Origin: Desulfovibrio inopinatus DSM 10711
GTDB lineage: Bacteria > Desulfobacterota > Desulfovibrionia > Desulfovibrionales > Desulfovibrionaceae
Length of the DNA stretch: 64,000 nucleotides
Reading direction: 5' to 3'
NCBI RefSeq assembly: GCF_000429305.1
Contig: NZ_KE386879.1
Location: 165,540 to 229,539, forward strand
This document shows positions 24,700 through 33,721 of this stretch, piece after piece. Both the position numbers and the translations under genes were made by a program. Under the pieces are notes generated by a model. It did no database searches and had not been told where the DNA came from. It worked only from the letters and a program-made list of their open reading frames with translations. Position 1 is the stretch's first letter. Each line of letters starts with the position of its first letter.

Positions 24700-25901
24700 G
24701 GTGGAATCAGGTTTGCCTCGGGCAGTACATTGATGCAGGAAAAATGGACGTGCAAACCGGCCCCTTTGGAACCCAGCTTCGGGCATCAGACTATACCCCA
24801 GAGGGCACTCCAGTCATAAACGTTCGAAATGTCGGCTATGGTGATTTACGGGTAGAAAAATTGGAATTTGTTCCAGACGATGTGGTTCAACGTCTTTCAA
24901 AGCACCTTCTCGAAGATGGGGATATTGTTTTTGGTAGGAAAGGAGCTGTAGACAGGCATTTACTTGTTAAACCTGACCACTCAGGTTGGATGCAAGGCTC
25001 TGATTGCATACGCCTTCGGATTTTGTCTGATGACGTTCTGCCAGACTTTCTGTCCTTTGCAATGAGGACCAATAGTCACAAAGAATGGATGATCACTCAG
25101 TGTTCCAATAAGGCCACAATGGCATCTTTAAACCAAGATGTGATCAGCAGAATACCTATAAAAATTCCTGAGCTTAGAATTCAACAAGACATCGTCGAAA
25201 TCCTTTCCGCCTACGACGACCTCATCGAAAACAACCGCCGCCGCATCCAATTGCTCGAAGAGTCGGCGCGGCTGCTCTACAAGGAATGGTTCGTGCGGCT
25301 TCGCTTTCCCGGTCATGAGCACGTCAAGGTTGTGGATGGCGTGCCGGAGGGGTGGGGGAAGAAGACGCTTTCTTCAATCGCAGACATCACTATGGGACAA
25401 AGCCCTAAATCGCAGTATTACAACACTGAAGGAGTAGGCCTGCCATTTCATCAAGGGGTCAAAGATTTTGGCCAACGATTCCCTGAAAACATAACTTATT
25501 GCACAGTAAAAAGCAGACTAGCCGAAGCTGGAGATATACTGTTCAGTGTAAGGGCACCTGTTGGTAGAATTAATGTTTCGACTGAAATAATTGTTATTGG
25601 ACGTGGTCTTTCCGCGATTAGAAGTAAAAGAAAACAACAAAGTTTTCTTTTGTACAACTTGAAGAACCATTTTTTCAAAGAAGATATGATTGGTGCCGGA
25701 GCGATATACGCAGCGATCACAAAAAAGGATTTGCACAGCGTAGAGCTACTTCAGCCAAGTGACAGCATAGTAGAAATGTTTCTGGGCCATGTGAATCCAA
25801 TCGATAAGCAAATTGAAGTTATTACTGCCCAAACAAACGTATTGACCAAAGCCCGCGACCTGCTCCTTCCCCGGCTCATGAATGGTGAGGTGGCGATATG
25901 A
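24696..25901 (+). CDS. hsdS: Type I restriction-modification specificity subunit
   Basis: 401 residues with the two-half layout of HsdS: first target recognition domain (about 1-160), central conserved helix (QQDIVEILSAYDDLIENNRR), second recognition domain (about 215-350) and C-terminal conserved helix ending ARDLLLPRLMNGEVAI. It gives the complex its DNA sequence specificity, a two-part recognition site. The recognition domains are A+T-rich compared with the conserved helices, which fits domain swapping. Overlaps hsdM by four bases. Confidence 0.94.
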   Translation: MRWNQVCLGQYIDAGKMDVQTGPFGTQLRASDYTPEGTPVINVRNVGYGDLRVEKLEFVPDDVVQRLSKHLLEDGDIVFGRKGAVDRHLLVKPDHSGWMQGSDCIRLRILSDDVLPDFLSFAMRTNSHKEWMITQCSNKATMASLNQDVISRIPIKIPELRIQQDIVEILSAYDDLIENNRRRIQLLEESARLLYKEWFVRLRFPGHEHVKVVDGVPEGWGKKTLSSIADITMGQSPKSQYYNTEGVGLPFHQGVKDFGQRFPENITYCTVKSRLAEAGDILFSVRAPVGRINVSTEIIVIGRGLSAIRSKRKQQSFLLYNLKNHFFKEDMIGAGAIYAAITKKDLHSVELLQPSDSIVEMFLGHVNPIDKQIEVITAQTNVLTKARDLLLPRLMNGEVAI

Positions 25902-25967
25902 GCGGCGGATTCAGGCAATGGCCCTTGCCTCCATGTAGATTCCAACTCGTGATAAGAGGGATCGTTT

Positions 25968-26981
25968 ATGCTGAATAAAATCGAACTCAAAAATTTTGGT
26001 CCGCTTGACAGATTGAACTGGTCGATGCTCGGCTCGATCAATTTGGTTATCGGCGGCAATGGAACCGGCAAAACGTTTCTTCTGAAAGCCCTTTACAGCG
26101 CCATGCGGACGCTGGAGGAGTACAGGCGAGGCGATGATCAGCGCACGGCGGCGGAAATCTTGGCGGATAAACTTTACTGGACCTTCCAGCCAGACAAAAT
26201 CGGCGATCTGGTAACCAAGGGCGCAGATGGTCCCTTATCTTGCGCAGTGCAGTTCGACGACCAGAATTTTATCTACAGCTTCGGCAAGGATACGACCAAG
26301 CAAATCTCCTCGCTGGAGAATCATGTTCAACCCAGGTCGAGCAACTCCATTTTTCTTCCGGCGAAGGAAGTCTTGTCCCTGCATCAGATCATTCTCAAAT
26401 CCCGTGAACAGGACAAAACCTTTGGTTTTGACGATACCTATCTGGACCTCGCAAGGGCGTTGCGCCAGTCACCCACGAGGGGCAAAAATTACTCAGAATT
26501 CGCCAAGTCGCGCCAGAGTCTGGAGGATATTCTCGGAGGCCGCGTTGAATATGACGAGGCGTCAGGGCGCTGGCAGTTCAAAAAGGGCAATCAGAAGTTT
26601 CCCATCGGGGTGACGGCGGAAGGGATCAAGAAAATTGCCATCCTCGATACGCTTCTTGGCAACCGATATCTTGACACCAACTCAATCGTTTTTATCGATG
26701 AACCGGAATCGGCTCTACATCCCGTAGCGGTTTCCAAATTTCTTGATATCGTGGCAGTATTAGCTGAGCGTGGCATCCAGTTTTTTCTCGCCAGCCATTC
26801 CTATTTCGTGGTGAAGAAACTGTTTTTGATTGCACAGGAACAAAATGTATCCATTCCGGTGATTTCGGCTCATGACAATGAGTGGGTAACGGCGAATCTC
26901 AAAGACGGGATGCCGGAAAACACGATCATTGATGAATCGATCCGGCTGTATAAAGAAGAAGTTGGGTTGGCGCTCAAATGA
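25968..26981 (+). CDS. AAA-family ATPase nested in the hsd operon
   Basis: 337 residues. An SMC/ABC-type ATPase of the AAA_15/AAA_21 kind: N-terminal IELKNFGPLDRLNW, Walker A GGNGTGKT at 29-36, Walker B IVFIDEPES at about 240, and a His-loop LASHSYF at about 275. There is no transmembrane or transport feature; such ATPases in defence islands (PARIS AriA, OLD, RloA-type) sense or clamp DNA and drive a partner effector. The partner is likely the next gene, which starts inside its stop codon (ATGA). Located between hsdS and hsdR, a known place for guest defence genes. AGAGGG lies ahead of the ATG. Confidence 0.85.
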   Translation: MLNKIELKNFGPLDRLNWSMLGSINLVIGGNGTGKTFLLKALYSAMRTLEEYRRGDDQRTAAEILADKLYWTFQPDKIGDLVTKGADGPLSCAVQFDDQNFIYSFGKDTTKQISSLENHVQPRSSNSIFLPAKEVLSLHQIILKSREQDKTFGFDDTYLDLARALRQSPTRGKNYSEFAKSRQSLEDILGGRVEYDEASGRWQFKKGNQKFPIGVTAEGIKKIAILDTLLGNRYLDTNSIVFIDEPESALHPVAVSKFLDIVAVLAERGIQFFLASHSYFVVKKLFLIAQEQNVSIPVISAHDNEWVTANLKDGMPENTIIDESIRLYKEEVGLALK

Positions 26982-27523
26982 CCACACAGCCAATACGCGA
27001 ATCCGAGATGACATTCGGCCCATATCCTGCTGGTCAGTGTTTTTACATTGAAAAGAGCAAGACCTATGCTGACATTCAGCATGGTGTGCAAATGGCGGAA
27101 TTTCTCTTGTTGCGTGTCGACAATGGAAAGCCGCCCGTTCTTTGGGTGGTGGAGGCCAAATTGAGTACGCCACGCCCGGAAACCCAACCGAATTTTGATG
27201 AATTCATCACGAATATCCGGGAAAAATTGGTCAATGCTTTTTCACTTGGCTGGGCCTCCTGCTTAAAACGGCATCAACAGGCCAAAACAGAGTTGCCCGA
27301 TCCTTTCAAAATACTTGATTTGTCGAAGGCCGAGGTACGATTTGTTTTGGTCATTAACGGCCATCAGGAAGCATGGTTGCCTCCGATACAGGAGGCGCTG
27401 AAAAAAGCACTTCATTCCACCGTCAAAACCTGGAACTTCGCTCCAACCTCGGTTGCGGTCATCAATGAAGAGATTGCCAAGAAACATGGCTTGATCCTTC
27501 CTGGACAGGATGGGGCAGAATGA
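26978..27523 (+). CDS. Small protein with nuclease-like E-x-K motif, partner of the ATPase
   Basis: 181 residues, no family recognised. The core LLLRVDNGKPPVLWVVEAKLS has the shape of a PD-(D/E)xK nuclease site: Asp48, then Glu59 and Lys61 on a hydrophobic beta strand, with Glu41 in a preceding helix or strand. The gene overlaps the ATPase by four bases, so both are made together. By inference it is the effector or DNA-cutting partner of the ATPase. It is not RloB-, TOPRIM- or PrrC-like as far as I can see. A non-nuclease restriction accessory protein cannot be excluded. Confidence 0.7.
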   Translation: MTTQPIRESEMTFGPYPAGQCFYIEKSKTYADIQHGVQMAEFLLLRVDNGKPPVLWVVEAKLSTPRPETQPNFDEFITNIREKLVNAFSLGWASCLKRHQQAKTELPDPFKILDLSKAEVRFVLVINGHQEAWLPPIQEALKKALHSTVKTWNFAPTSVAVINEEIAKKHGLILPGQDGAE

Positions 27524-27572
27524 CCAAAATCACAATTATGAAAGATTCTTGCTGAGGAGGGAACCTCGGGTG

Positions 27573-30500
27573 ATGTCCAATTCCTACACCGAAGACACTC
27601 TCGTCCAACAAACCACTGCCGAATACTTGGAAACTCATCTCGGCTGGGACTCCGTGTATGCCTATAACACCGAAACCTATGGGCCAGACGGAACGTTGGG
27701 GCGGGATTCGGACAAAGAGGTCGTGCTTACTCGTTACCTGCGCGAGGCGTTGATCAAACTCAATCCTGGGCTGCCTGGTTCTGCTTATGACGATGCGATT
27801 CGTCAGATAACCGCAACTGTGGCCAGTCAGACGATGCTGGCGACCAATCGCGAAAAATATGAACTCATCACAAACGGAGTACAAGTTACCTTTCAAAACG
27901 CTGACGAGGAGCGCATTCGGGAAAGGCTGAAGATTCTGGATTTTTCCGATCCCACGAACAATCATTTCCTTTGTGTGCGTGAGCTATGGGTCAGGGGAGA
28001 CCTCTATCGACGACGGGCGGATATTGTCGGCTTCGTCAACGGCCTTCCGTTGCTGTTTATGGAATTGAAGAACGTCAACAAAGATATACGTGCGGCCTAC
28101 GAGCAGAACTTCATGGACTACAAGGACACCGTCCCCCATCTGTTTCATCACAACGCCATAGTCGTTCTGGGCAATGGGATGGATGCCAAGCTCGGGTCGG
28201 TCTCCAGCAAATTTGAACATTTCAACGACTGGAAGCGTCTGGAAGAAGACGAGCCGGGAGTTGTGGACATGGAGACGTTGCTCAAGGGAGTCTGCGATAA
28301 ACACAACTTCATTGACCTCATTGAAAATTTCATCCTCTTTGATGAGTCCGCAGGAGAGTCGCGAAAAATCTTGGCGCGGAACCATCAGTTTCTTGGCGTG
28401 AACCGTGCTCTTGAGGCCGTTGAGGATAGGGAGAATCGCCAGGGCAAACTGGGCGTCTTCTGGCATACGCAAGGAGCGGGGAAGAGCTATTCCATTGTTT
28501 TCTTTACTCGCAAAGTACACCGCAAACTGGGCGGTAACTTCACTTTTGTTCTCCTTACAGACAGAGAAGATCTTGACACCCAGCTCTACAAAACATTTGC
28601 TGGTTGCGGCGTGGTAAACAATGACAGTGATTCCTGCCGGGCTTCCAGCGGTAAGCATCTGAGTAGCCTGTTGGCGGAACACAAGGCGTATGTCTTTTCT
28701 TTGATTCAAAAGTTCAATCAGGAAGTAAAGTCGGACGAGGCATATACGACACGAGATGATGTTATTGTCATTACCGATGAGGCGCATCGGACGCAGTATG
28801 GCACATTGGCTCTCAATCTACGTAATGCCCTGCCGCATGCTAGTTATATCGGCTTCACCGGTACCCCTTTGTTCTCCAGTGACGAAATTACCCGGCGTGT
28901 CTTTGGGAATTACATCTCCACATACGATTTTCAGCGAGCCGTTGAAGACAAGGCGACGGTTCCCCTTTATTATGACGCCCGAGGGGATAAGCTCGGCCTG
29001 GCTGTCGGCGACCTCAACGAAAGAATTGCCGAGAAGCTGGAAGAGCTGGAGGCTGGCGACATAGATGTGGAGCAGCAGCTCGAAAAGGAGCTGAAACGGG
29101 ATTACCACATCATTACCGCCGAGAAGCGACTTGAGCAGGTCGCCCAGGATTTTGTTCTTCACTATTCGAGGGCGTGGGAAACCGGCAAGGTGATGTTGGT
29201 ATGTATCGACAAGATTACCTGCGTACGAATGCACGGGTTGATTCTCAAGCACTGGAACCAGCGCATAGCTGACCTTGAAACGGAATTGAAAACGGCTGCG
29301 GATGAACAGGACGAACTTTACCGTCGGAGGCAGATTCAGTGGATGAAAGAGACCGTCGCCGCCGTGGTGGTCAGCGAAGAACAAGGAGAGGTAGATAAGT
29401 TCAGCAAATGGGGCCTGGATATTAAGCCTCACCGACGCCTGATCAAAGAGGGCATTGATCTTCCCGAGTCTATGAGGAACAAGCCGCAATTCAGAAACTT
29501 GCAGCGAATGGGCTTGGAGGACGCCTTCAAGGAAGAAGAGCACCCGTTTCGAATCGCTATTGTCTGCGCTATGTGGCTGACGGGTTTCGATGTTCCCAGC
29601 CTTTCAACTCTGTATCTGGACAAGCCTCTCAAGGCCCATACCCTGATGCAGGCCATCGCCCGTGCAAACAGGGTCAACGAAGGAAAGAACAACGGCCTTA
29701 TCGTTGACTATTGCGGGATCCTGAAAAACCTCCGCAAAGCCTTAGCGACCTTTGCAGGACAAGGCGATACCGGCCATGGTGGTGACGGTGGAGAGATAGA
29801 ACCAGCCAAACCGGAAGAAGAACTTCTCGCGGACCTGTCAGAGGCTATCGCTTTTGTCCGTGCTTTTTTGGCCCAAAGCGGCGCTTCATTGGATGATATC
29901 ATCACCCAAACGGGTTTTAAACGGAATGCTGCCATTCTCGCGGCTAAGGAAGCTGCCAACGAAAACGACCAGACCCGTAAACGATTTGAAGTGATGTGCA
30001 GGGAGGTTTTCAAAAAATTCAAAGCCTGCATCAATGTCAAAGGTGTGAACAGTCACCGTGCCGACTATGACGCCATCAACGTGGTGTACAAGAGCTTGCA
30101 GCAGGATCGGGAGCAGGCCGACATATCCGATATTATCCGTCGTCTCCACGAAGTGGTGGATGAGGCCATCGAGACGGAGTCCTCCCAGGTTGGGCATGAA
30201 AGCGATCCATACGACATTAGTAAAATCGATTTCGATAAGCTCAGGAAGGAGTTCGAAAGCAGTTCACGGCAACGTACCACGGTACAGAACTTGAAAAATT
30301 GTATTGAACAACGCGTGAACCGCCTCCTTATGCAAAATCCCTTGAGGACGGATTTTCAGCAGCATTACGAAGACATTGTCGCTAAATACAATAGGGAAAA
30401 AGACCGTGCAACCATCGAAAAAACATTCGATGCACTCATAGAGTTTGTAAAAGCTCTGAGCGAAGAAGAAACACGGGCACTTCGTGAAGGCCTTTCTGAA

Positions 30501-30824
30501 GAGTCTCTTGCCGTCTTCGACATTTTGAAAAAAGAAACACTCAGCAAAGAAGATATAAATAAAATCAAAAACGTATCGACTCAATTAATTGAAAAGCTCA
30601 AATCAGAAAAATTGAAGATAGATAACTGGAGAGCAAAAGAAACCACGCGTGATGCCGTCATGATTACAATACAAGATTTTCTCTGGGATGAAAAAGCAGG
30701 GCTTCCTGCTTCATACGCAGAATTTGAGGTGTCACAGAAAGCGGAGAGTGTGTTTACTCATGTGTTTCGCGTATACCCTACGGTCCCTTCGCCATATTAT
30801 GCGAGCGTATCATCGCCAATCTAA
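27573..30824 (+). CDS. hsdR: Type I restriction endonuclease/translocase subunit
   Basis: About 1083 residues from ATG 27573 (the frame also has an ATG at 27510 overlapping the previous gene). N-terminal nuclease domain with RADIVGFVNGLPLLFMELKN (Asp and Glu-Leu-Lys at about 163-165), then SF2 helicase motors: Walker A HTQGAGKS at about 298, VITDEAHR at about 400, FTGTP, and the C-terminal motor ending QAIARANRV. The last third is a helical domain contacting HsdM. HsdR translocates unmodified DNA and cuts it far from the site. Motifs look intact, so the system may be active; the two preceding guest genes are read in the same direction. Confidence 0.94.
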   Translation: MSNSYTEDTLVQQTTAEYLETHLGWDSVYAYNTETYGPDGTLGRDSDKEVVLTRYLREALIKLNPGLPGSAYDDAIRQITATVASQTMLATNREKYELITNGVQVTFQNADEERIRERLKILDFSDPTNNHFLCVRELWVRGDLYRRRADIVGFVNGLPLLFMELKNVNKDIRAAYEQNFMDYKDTVPHLFHHNAIVVLGNGMDAKLGSVSSKFEHFNDWKRLEEDEPGVVDMETLLKGVCDKHNFIDLIENFILFDESAGESRKILARNHQFLGVNRALEAVEDRENRQGKLGVFWHTQGAGKSYSIVFFTRKVHRKLGGNFTFVLLTDREDLDTQLYKTFAGCGVVNNDSDSCRASSGKHLSSLLAEHKAYVFSLIQKFNQEVKSDEAYTTRDDVIVITDEAHRTQYGTLALNLRNALPHASYIGFTGTPLFSSDEITRRVFGNYISTYDFQRAVEDKATVPLYYDARGDKLGLAVGDLNERIAEKLEELEAGDIDVEQQLEKELKRDYHIITAEKRLEQVAQDFVLHYSRAWETGKVMLVCIDKITCVRMHGLILKHWNQRIADLETELKTAADEQDELYRRRQIQWMKETVAAVVVSEEQGEVDKFSKWGLDIKPHRRLIKEGIDLPESMRNKPQFRNLQRMGLEDAFKEEEHPFRIAIVCAMWLTGFDVPSLSTLYLDKPLKAHTLMQAIARANRVNEGKNNGLIVDYCGILKNLRKALATFAGQGDTGHGGDGGEIEPAKPEEELLADLSEAIAFVRAFLAQSGASLDDIITQTGFKRNAAILAAKEAANENDQTRKRFEVMCREVFKKFKACINVKGVNSHRADYDAINVVYKSLQQDREQADISDIIRRLHEVVDEAIETESSQVGHESDPYDISKIDFDKLRKEFESSSRQRTTVQNLKNCIEQRVNRLLMQNPLRTDFQQHYEDIVAKYNREKDRATIEKTFDALIEFVKALSEEETRALREGLSEESLAVFDILKKETLSKEDINKIKNVSTQLIEKLKSEKLKIDNWRAKETTRDAVMITIQDFLWDEKAGLPASYAEFEVSQKAESVFTHVFRVYPTVPSPYYASVSSPI

Positions 30825-30920
30825 GCAATGTGAGAAAATTATTTTTTGTTTTCTACAAAGTCGTATGACATATTGCTATGCCAAATAATAAAATACGTTT
30901 GCAGGGGGAGGGAGCCTAAA

Positions 30921-30971
30921 ATGAATATCCCAGCAAATGAATTGATACGCCGTGTAGGCAACAACATATGA
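30921..30971 (+). other. Tiny open frame with strong ribosome binding site
   Basis: A 16-codon frame (MNIPANELIRRVGNNI) follows GGGGAGGGAG by about six bases. It ends 27 bases before the next gene. It could be a leader peptide or the stub of a lost gene; coding is unproven. Confidence 0.25.
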
Positions 30972-30998
30972 ACATTATTTCAAAAACGGAGCAGCAAC

Positions 30999-31655
30999 AT
31001 GCTCTTTCCCGATGAGACGATCCAACGATACCAAACAACGAAATCCGCACTCAAGGATTTTCACAGCGAACTCTTTCAGCGGGTCCCCAAAAAGGAATAT
31101 GCTCCTTGCGCAAGGGCAATAGGCCTCTACAAAAAGAAGCAGTTGTTCTTTCCTGAAGATGCTTGCATTGGCATATTCGCAGATTGCTTGATTTATTCCT
31201 GGCCTTCAAAGGAAAAGTCTCCTGTAGCTACGTTCTCAACCGATGATCATCACCAGCTTGCGCTTCTGTCAGGTATGCAAAAAAATGTGTTTAGTCTATT
31301 CGGTATGGAGAATATCGGGAGTAATCGTCTCCAGTGTGCTGATCTTCTTAAGGAAGGGCATACTGAAGAAGTCATTGACATCGGTCTGTCACGCTCCGCT
31401 CGTTCTGGTTTAATATTCGCGTCTCGCTTGCTTCGGTATGATGATTTTTGTTGCTTCTCAGGTGCAGGGTTTCCGGTATTTAGTGATGAGTTATTGAAGG
31501 ACATCATATCCGGTGTCTCGTTATTTCTTGACAAATGTAATGTGGAGTCTGTTGCCGACCTCGGCCCTCAGGAAGAAACGAAGTTAGAGGCTATTATTAT
31601 AAAGCAATGTGTTCGGCACAAAGCCTATGAACATTTTTTCACGGAAGACGTATAA
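30999..31655 (+). CDS. Protein of unknown function in the island
   Basis: 218 residues, soluble, no signal peptide or transmembrane segment, no motif I recognise. Several Cys and His residues are scattered and do not form a clear metal site. GGAG stands eight bases before the ATG. Codon use is more A+T-rich than that of hsdM and hsdR, suggesting a different source. Its position after hsdR makes a defence link possible but unsupported. Confidence 0.65.
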   Translation: MLFPDETIQRYQTTKSALKDFHSELFQRVPKKEYAPCARAIGLYKKKQLFFPEDACIGIFADCLIYSWPSKEKSPVATFSTDDHHQLALLSGMQKNVFSLFGMENIGSNRLQCADLLKEGHTEEVIDIGLSRSARSGLIFASRLLRYDDFCCFSGAGFPVFSDELLKDIISGVSLFLDKCNVESVADLGPQEETKLEAIIIKQCVRHKAYEHFFTEDV

Positions 31656-31737
31656 CTGTTGGTTCAATGCAACGCAGGCTATCTGTTTGGAGTGGAGGCA
31701 TTATGGGTGAGTGGATTTTGTAAAAGGAGAGATTGAT

Positions 31738-31920
31738 ATGAATTGTAAAGAGTTTATTGAAAAGATTGATCAAGGAAGTATCGGTTGTACCCAGCATGAT
31801 CAGCGTTGCCGCACAATACGACGACGGGACAGAAAACAATAGACCTGTTTCTATCCGGGGTAACTGTATATACGTCACAAAACTTACCGATATTTTGACC
31901 AGAAAGCAGTCTTGCGCTTA
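31738..31920 (+). pseudogene. Possible frameshifted small gene
   Basis: AAGGAGA seven bases before ATG 31738 starts a 34-codon frame (MNCKEFIEKIDQGSIGCTQ) that ends at 31842. A neighbouring frame carries on with plausible protein (VPSMISVAAQYDDGTENNRP, then VSIRGNCIYVTKLTDILTRKQ) to about 31920 and beyond. One indel near 31780-31790 would join them. This reading is tentative. Confidence 0.3.
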
Positions 31921-33230
31921 TGTTCAGCGTAGATTTTGTGGAAATAATCTTGGTGAGGAGTTCTATTTTTCCAATCGCTAATTTTGTTTGTAATTTTGTC
32001 CAGCTTTTTCAAGTACCGGATACCGTGATGGTAGTATTTGGAATTACGCCGTTCAAGAACGGATTCAAGCAACTGGCGGTAAATAATAACGGCAGGGAGG
32101 TGAAAACCTTGTTTTTCCATTGTGTTAGCAATTGGTTCCAGAAAGTAATGATTTTCACCGTTGAGTTGGTCTTCGCGGTCTAAAATATATTCTTCAGCTT
32201 CCTGAAATCGTCCATTCTCGCAAAGGAATTTGAGGTTTGATGCATTAAAAGCTTGAACCTTCAAAATGATCGCAGTTTCATCCGCGATTATCCGTGCCTT
32301 CTTGTCTTTACCGACAATATTTAGCAACTTTTCTAAGTTTTCTTTATCTCGATACCAACGAAAAAGAGTCCAAGCGGCTTTTTCTTGCTCTTTTGGATTC
32401 CCAAGTTTGCCGTGAATCTCGATAAGCAAATTGTGCTTATCATAGGACGTTGTCACATCATCAGGAGAAATTTTTTCGATCCAGGAAAGGGCGACTTCTG
32501 GCTTGCCTGATTTGAGGTATGCTTTTGCGATATCAAGATATGAATTGGTAGTGTCGTGTTTATCAGTTGTTGCCAAACGCGCTTGCTCAAAGAGTTTAGG
32601 ATTGTTTAGCTGTCGAGCAAGAGTTTGTATATATGACCAGGCTACCCGCTGCTCGTAGTCATCGGACTCATTCCGGGCCTTTTCTGAAAAATGGTCTGCG
32701 AGTTGCTGTAAGTGGTCTGTGTCTAAAAAATCCTTTGCATGGTTCAGAAGGGCATCTCTGACATTGTATTGGTCGTTTCGAAGAATATTGATGACCTTCT
32801 CAAGTATCCAGTCTTTCTCTGGGCACTGAGAAGCGTAAAATGAAAATAAATCTGACGCGTTGGAAGAAAAAACGGCACCAATCGAGCCACTTGAATCATC
32901 GGAGCGTTCGAGGATAGCTTTGTCAATTTCAAAAAATTGACAAGTGAGTTCAATTCCAGATTGTGGATTACCGACTTTGGACTTTATGTCGCCAAGGAGT
33001 TGCTCTAGTTCAGCTGTAAATGCCTCTGACTCCCTCCAAGAAATGAAATAATTTTCGGCCCCCAACTTTTTAATGGCATTGGAAAAATAGTTAGAAGCTT
33101 GGTCGTTGGAAAGAAGAAGTCGGTCGATAAAAATTTGACCAGTCTCGCAGCGTGAAGCCAATTCCATGAGAGCATCTGCCAGTGCTTCAACACCCAGCGC
33201 AACTAATTTGTTATGAATATTTGAAGGCAT
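31884..33230 (-). CDS. Helical-repeat protein, DUF6880-like
   Basis: 448 residues, nearly all alpha-helical. The opening ALGVEALADALMELASRCE and the later TPR-like helices (YLDIAKAYLKSGKPEVALSWIEKIS, RFQEAEEYILD) resemble the DUF6880 family, recalled from memory and not checked. Function unknown; such solenoids usually bind partner proteins. It is the only minus-strand gene of the island and its last one before the right repeat. A+T-rich. No strong ribosome binding site is visible. Confidence 0.65.
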   Translation of the reverse strand: MPSNIHNKLVALGVEALADALMELASRCETGQIFIDRLLLSNDQASNYFSNAIKKLGAENYFISWRESEAFTAELEQLLGDIKSKVGNPQSGIELTCQFFEIDKAILERSDDSSGSIGAVFSSNASDLFSFYASQCPEKDWILEKVINILRNDQYNVRDALLNHAKDFLDTDHLQQLADHFSEKARNESDDYEQRVAWSYIQTLARQLNNPKLFEQARLATTDKHDTTNSYLDIAKAYLKSGKPEVALSWIEKISPDDVTTSYDKHNLLIEIHGKLGNPKEQEKAAWTLFRWYRDKENLEKLLNIVGKDKKARIIADETAIILKVQAFNASNLKFLCENGRFQEAEEYILDREDQLNGENHYFLEPIANTMEKQGFHLPAVIIYRQLLESVLERRNSKYYHHGIRYLKKLDKITNKISDWKNRTPHQDYFHKIYAEHKRKTAFWSKYR

Positions 33231-33684
33231 GTTCTTAATAGGCCCGAAAATTTGGGTGTTAGGTCTTGAATATGCATTGGCAGGTTACTCGCGTTCCGTT
33301 TTTTTTAAATTAAGTGTTTCGATCAATAGCTTTGAAATGTCTAAAAGAACTTAATTCTGCCTATGCTCTCCATAAGAATGGTGTCAATGAAAAAATGGTG
33401 ACAGCAGAGAGGTAATGTTTACTTCCTCGACCTTCTGAACCGACCGTCGTAGATTCAAAAGTTTCAGCGCCTTTGATACAGAGGGAAGATGTGAATGCAC
33501 TACTCTAGCGTGACACCGACACAAAACCTGAAAAACGCAGAGACAGAGTAGGGGGGCCGCCTTTTAAATCTAGCTCCCCAACCAAAGAGAAACATTGACC
33601 TACATTCCCCTGAAAAAGAGCCTTCATCTTGTATGTCAGTCAACAACAAACAAATAAAAACAAACAGGTTACGACTAGGCTTTT
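33231..33684. other. Right margin of the island, no gene seen
   Basis: About 450 A+T-rich bases upstream of the minus-strand gene. Only a TTGACCTACATT element (33595-33606) matching the left-end repeats stands out. No integrase, RNA or supported small gene found. Confidence 0.5.
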
Positions 33685-33714
33685 TGATTCGTAATCAGCA
33701 GGTCGAGCGTTCAA
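33685..33714 (+). repeat. Right copy of the 30-bp tRNA-Thr repeat (putative att site)
   Basis: Identical to 21506-21535 (anticodon arm to T-loop of tRNA-Thr), then diverges at once on both sides. It is not part of a functional tRNA. It marks the right limit of a roughly 12.2-kb insertion. Confidence 0.8.
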
Positions 33715-33721
33715 AGGACAT

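Noticed and set aside
25898..25942. 14-codon frame MSGGFRQWPLPPCR overlapping the hsdS stop
   Set aside because: Too short, no own support; may be the trace of the former hsdS-hsdR junction but this cannot be shown.
27984..28787. 267-codon minus-strand frame
   Set aside because: Antisense to the motor domains of hsdR; no ribosome binding site or family features.
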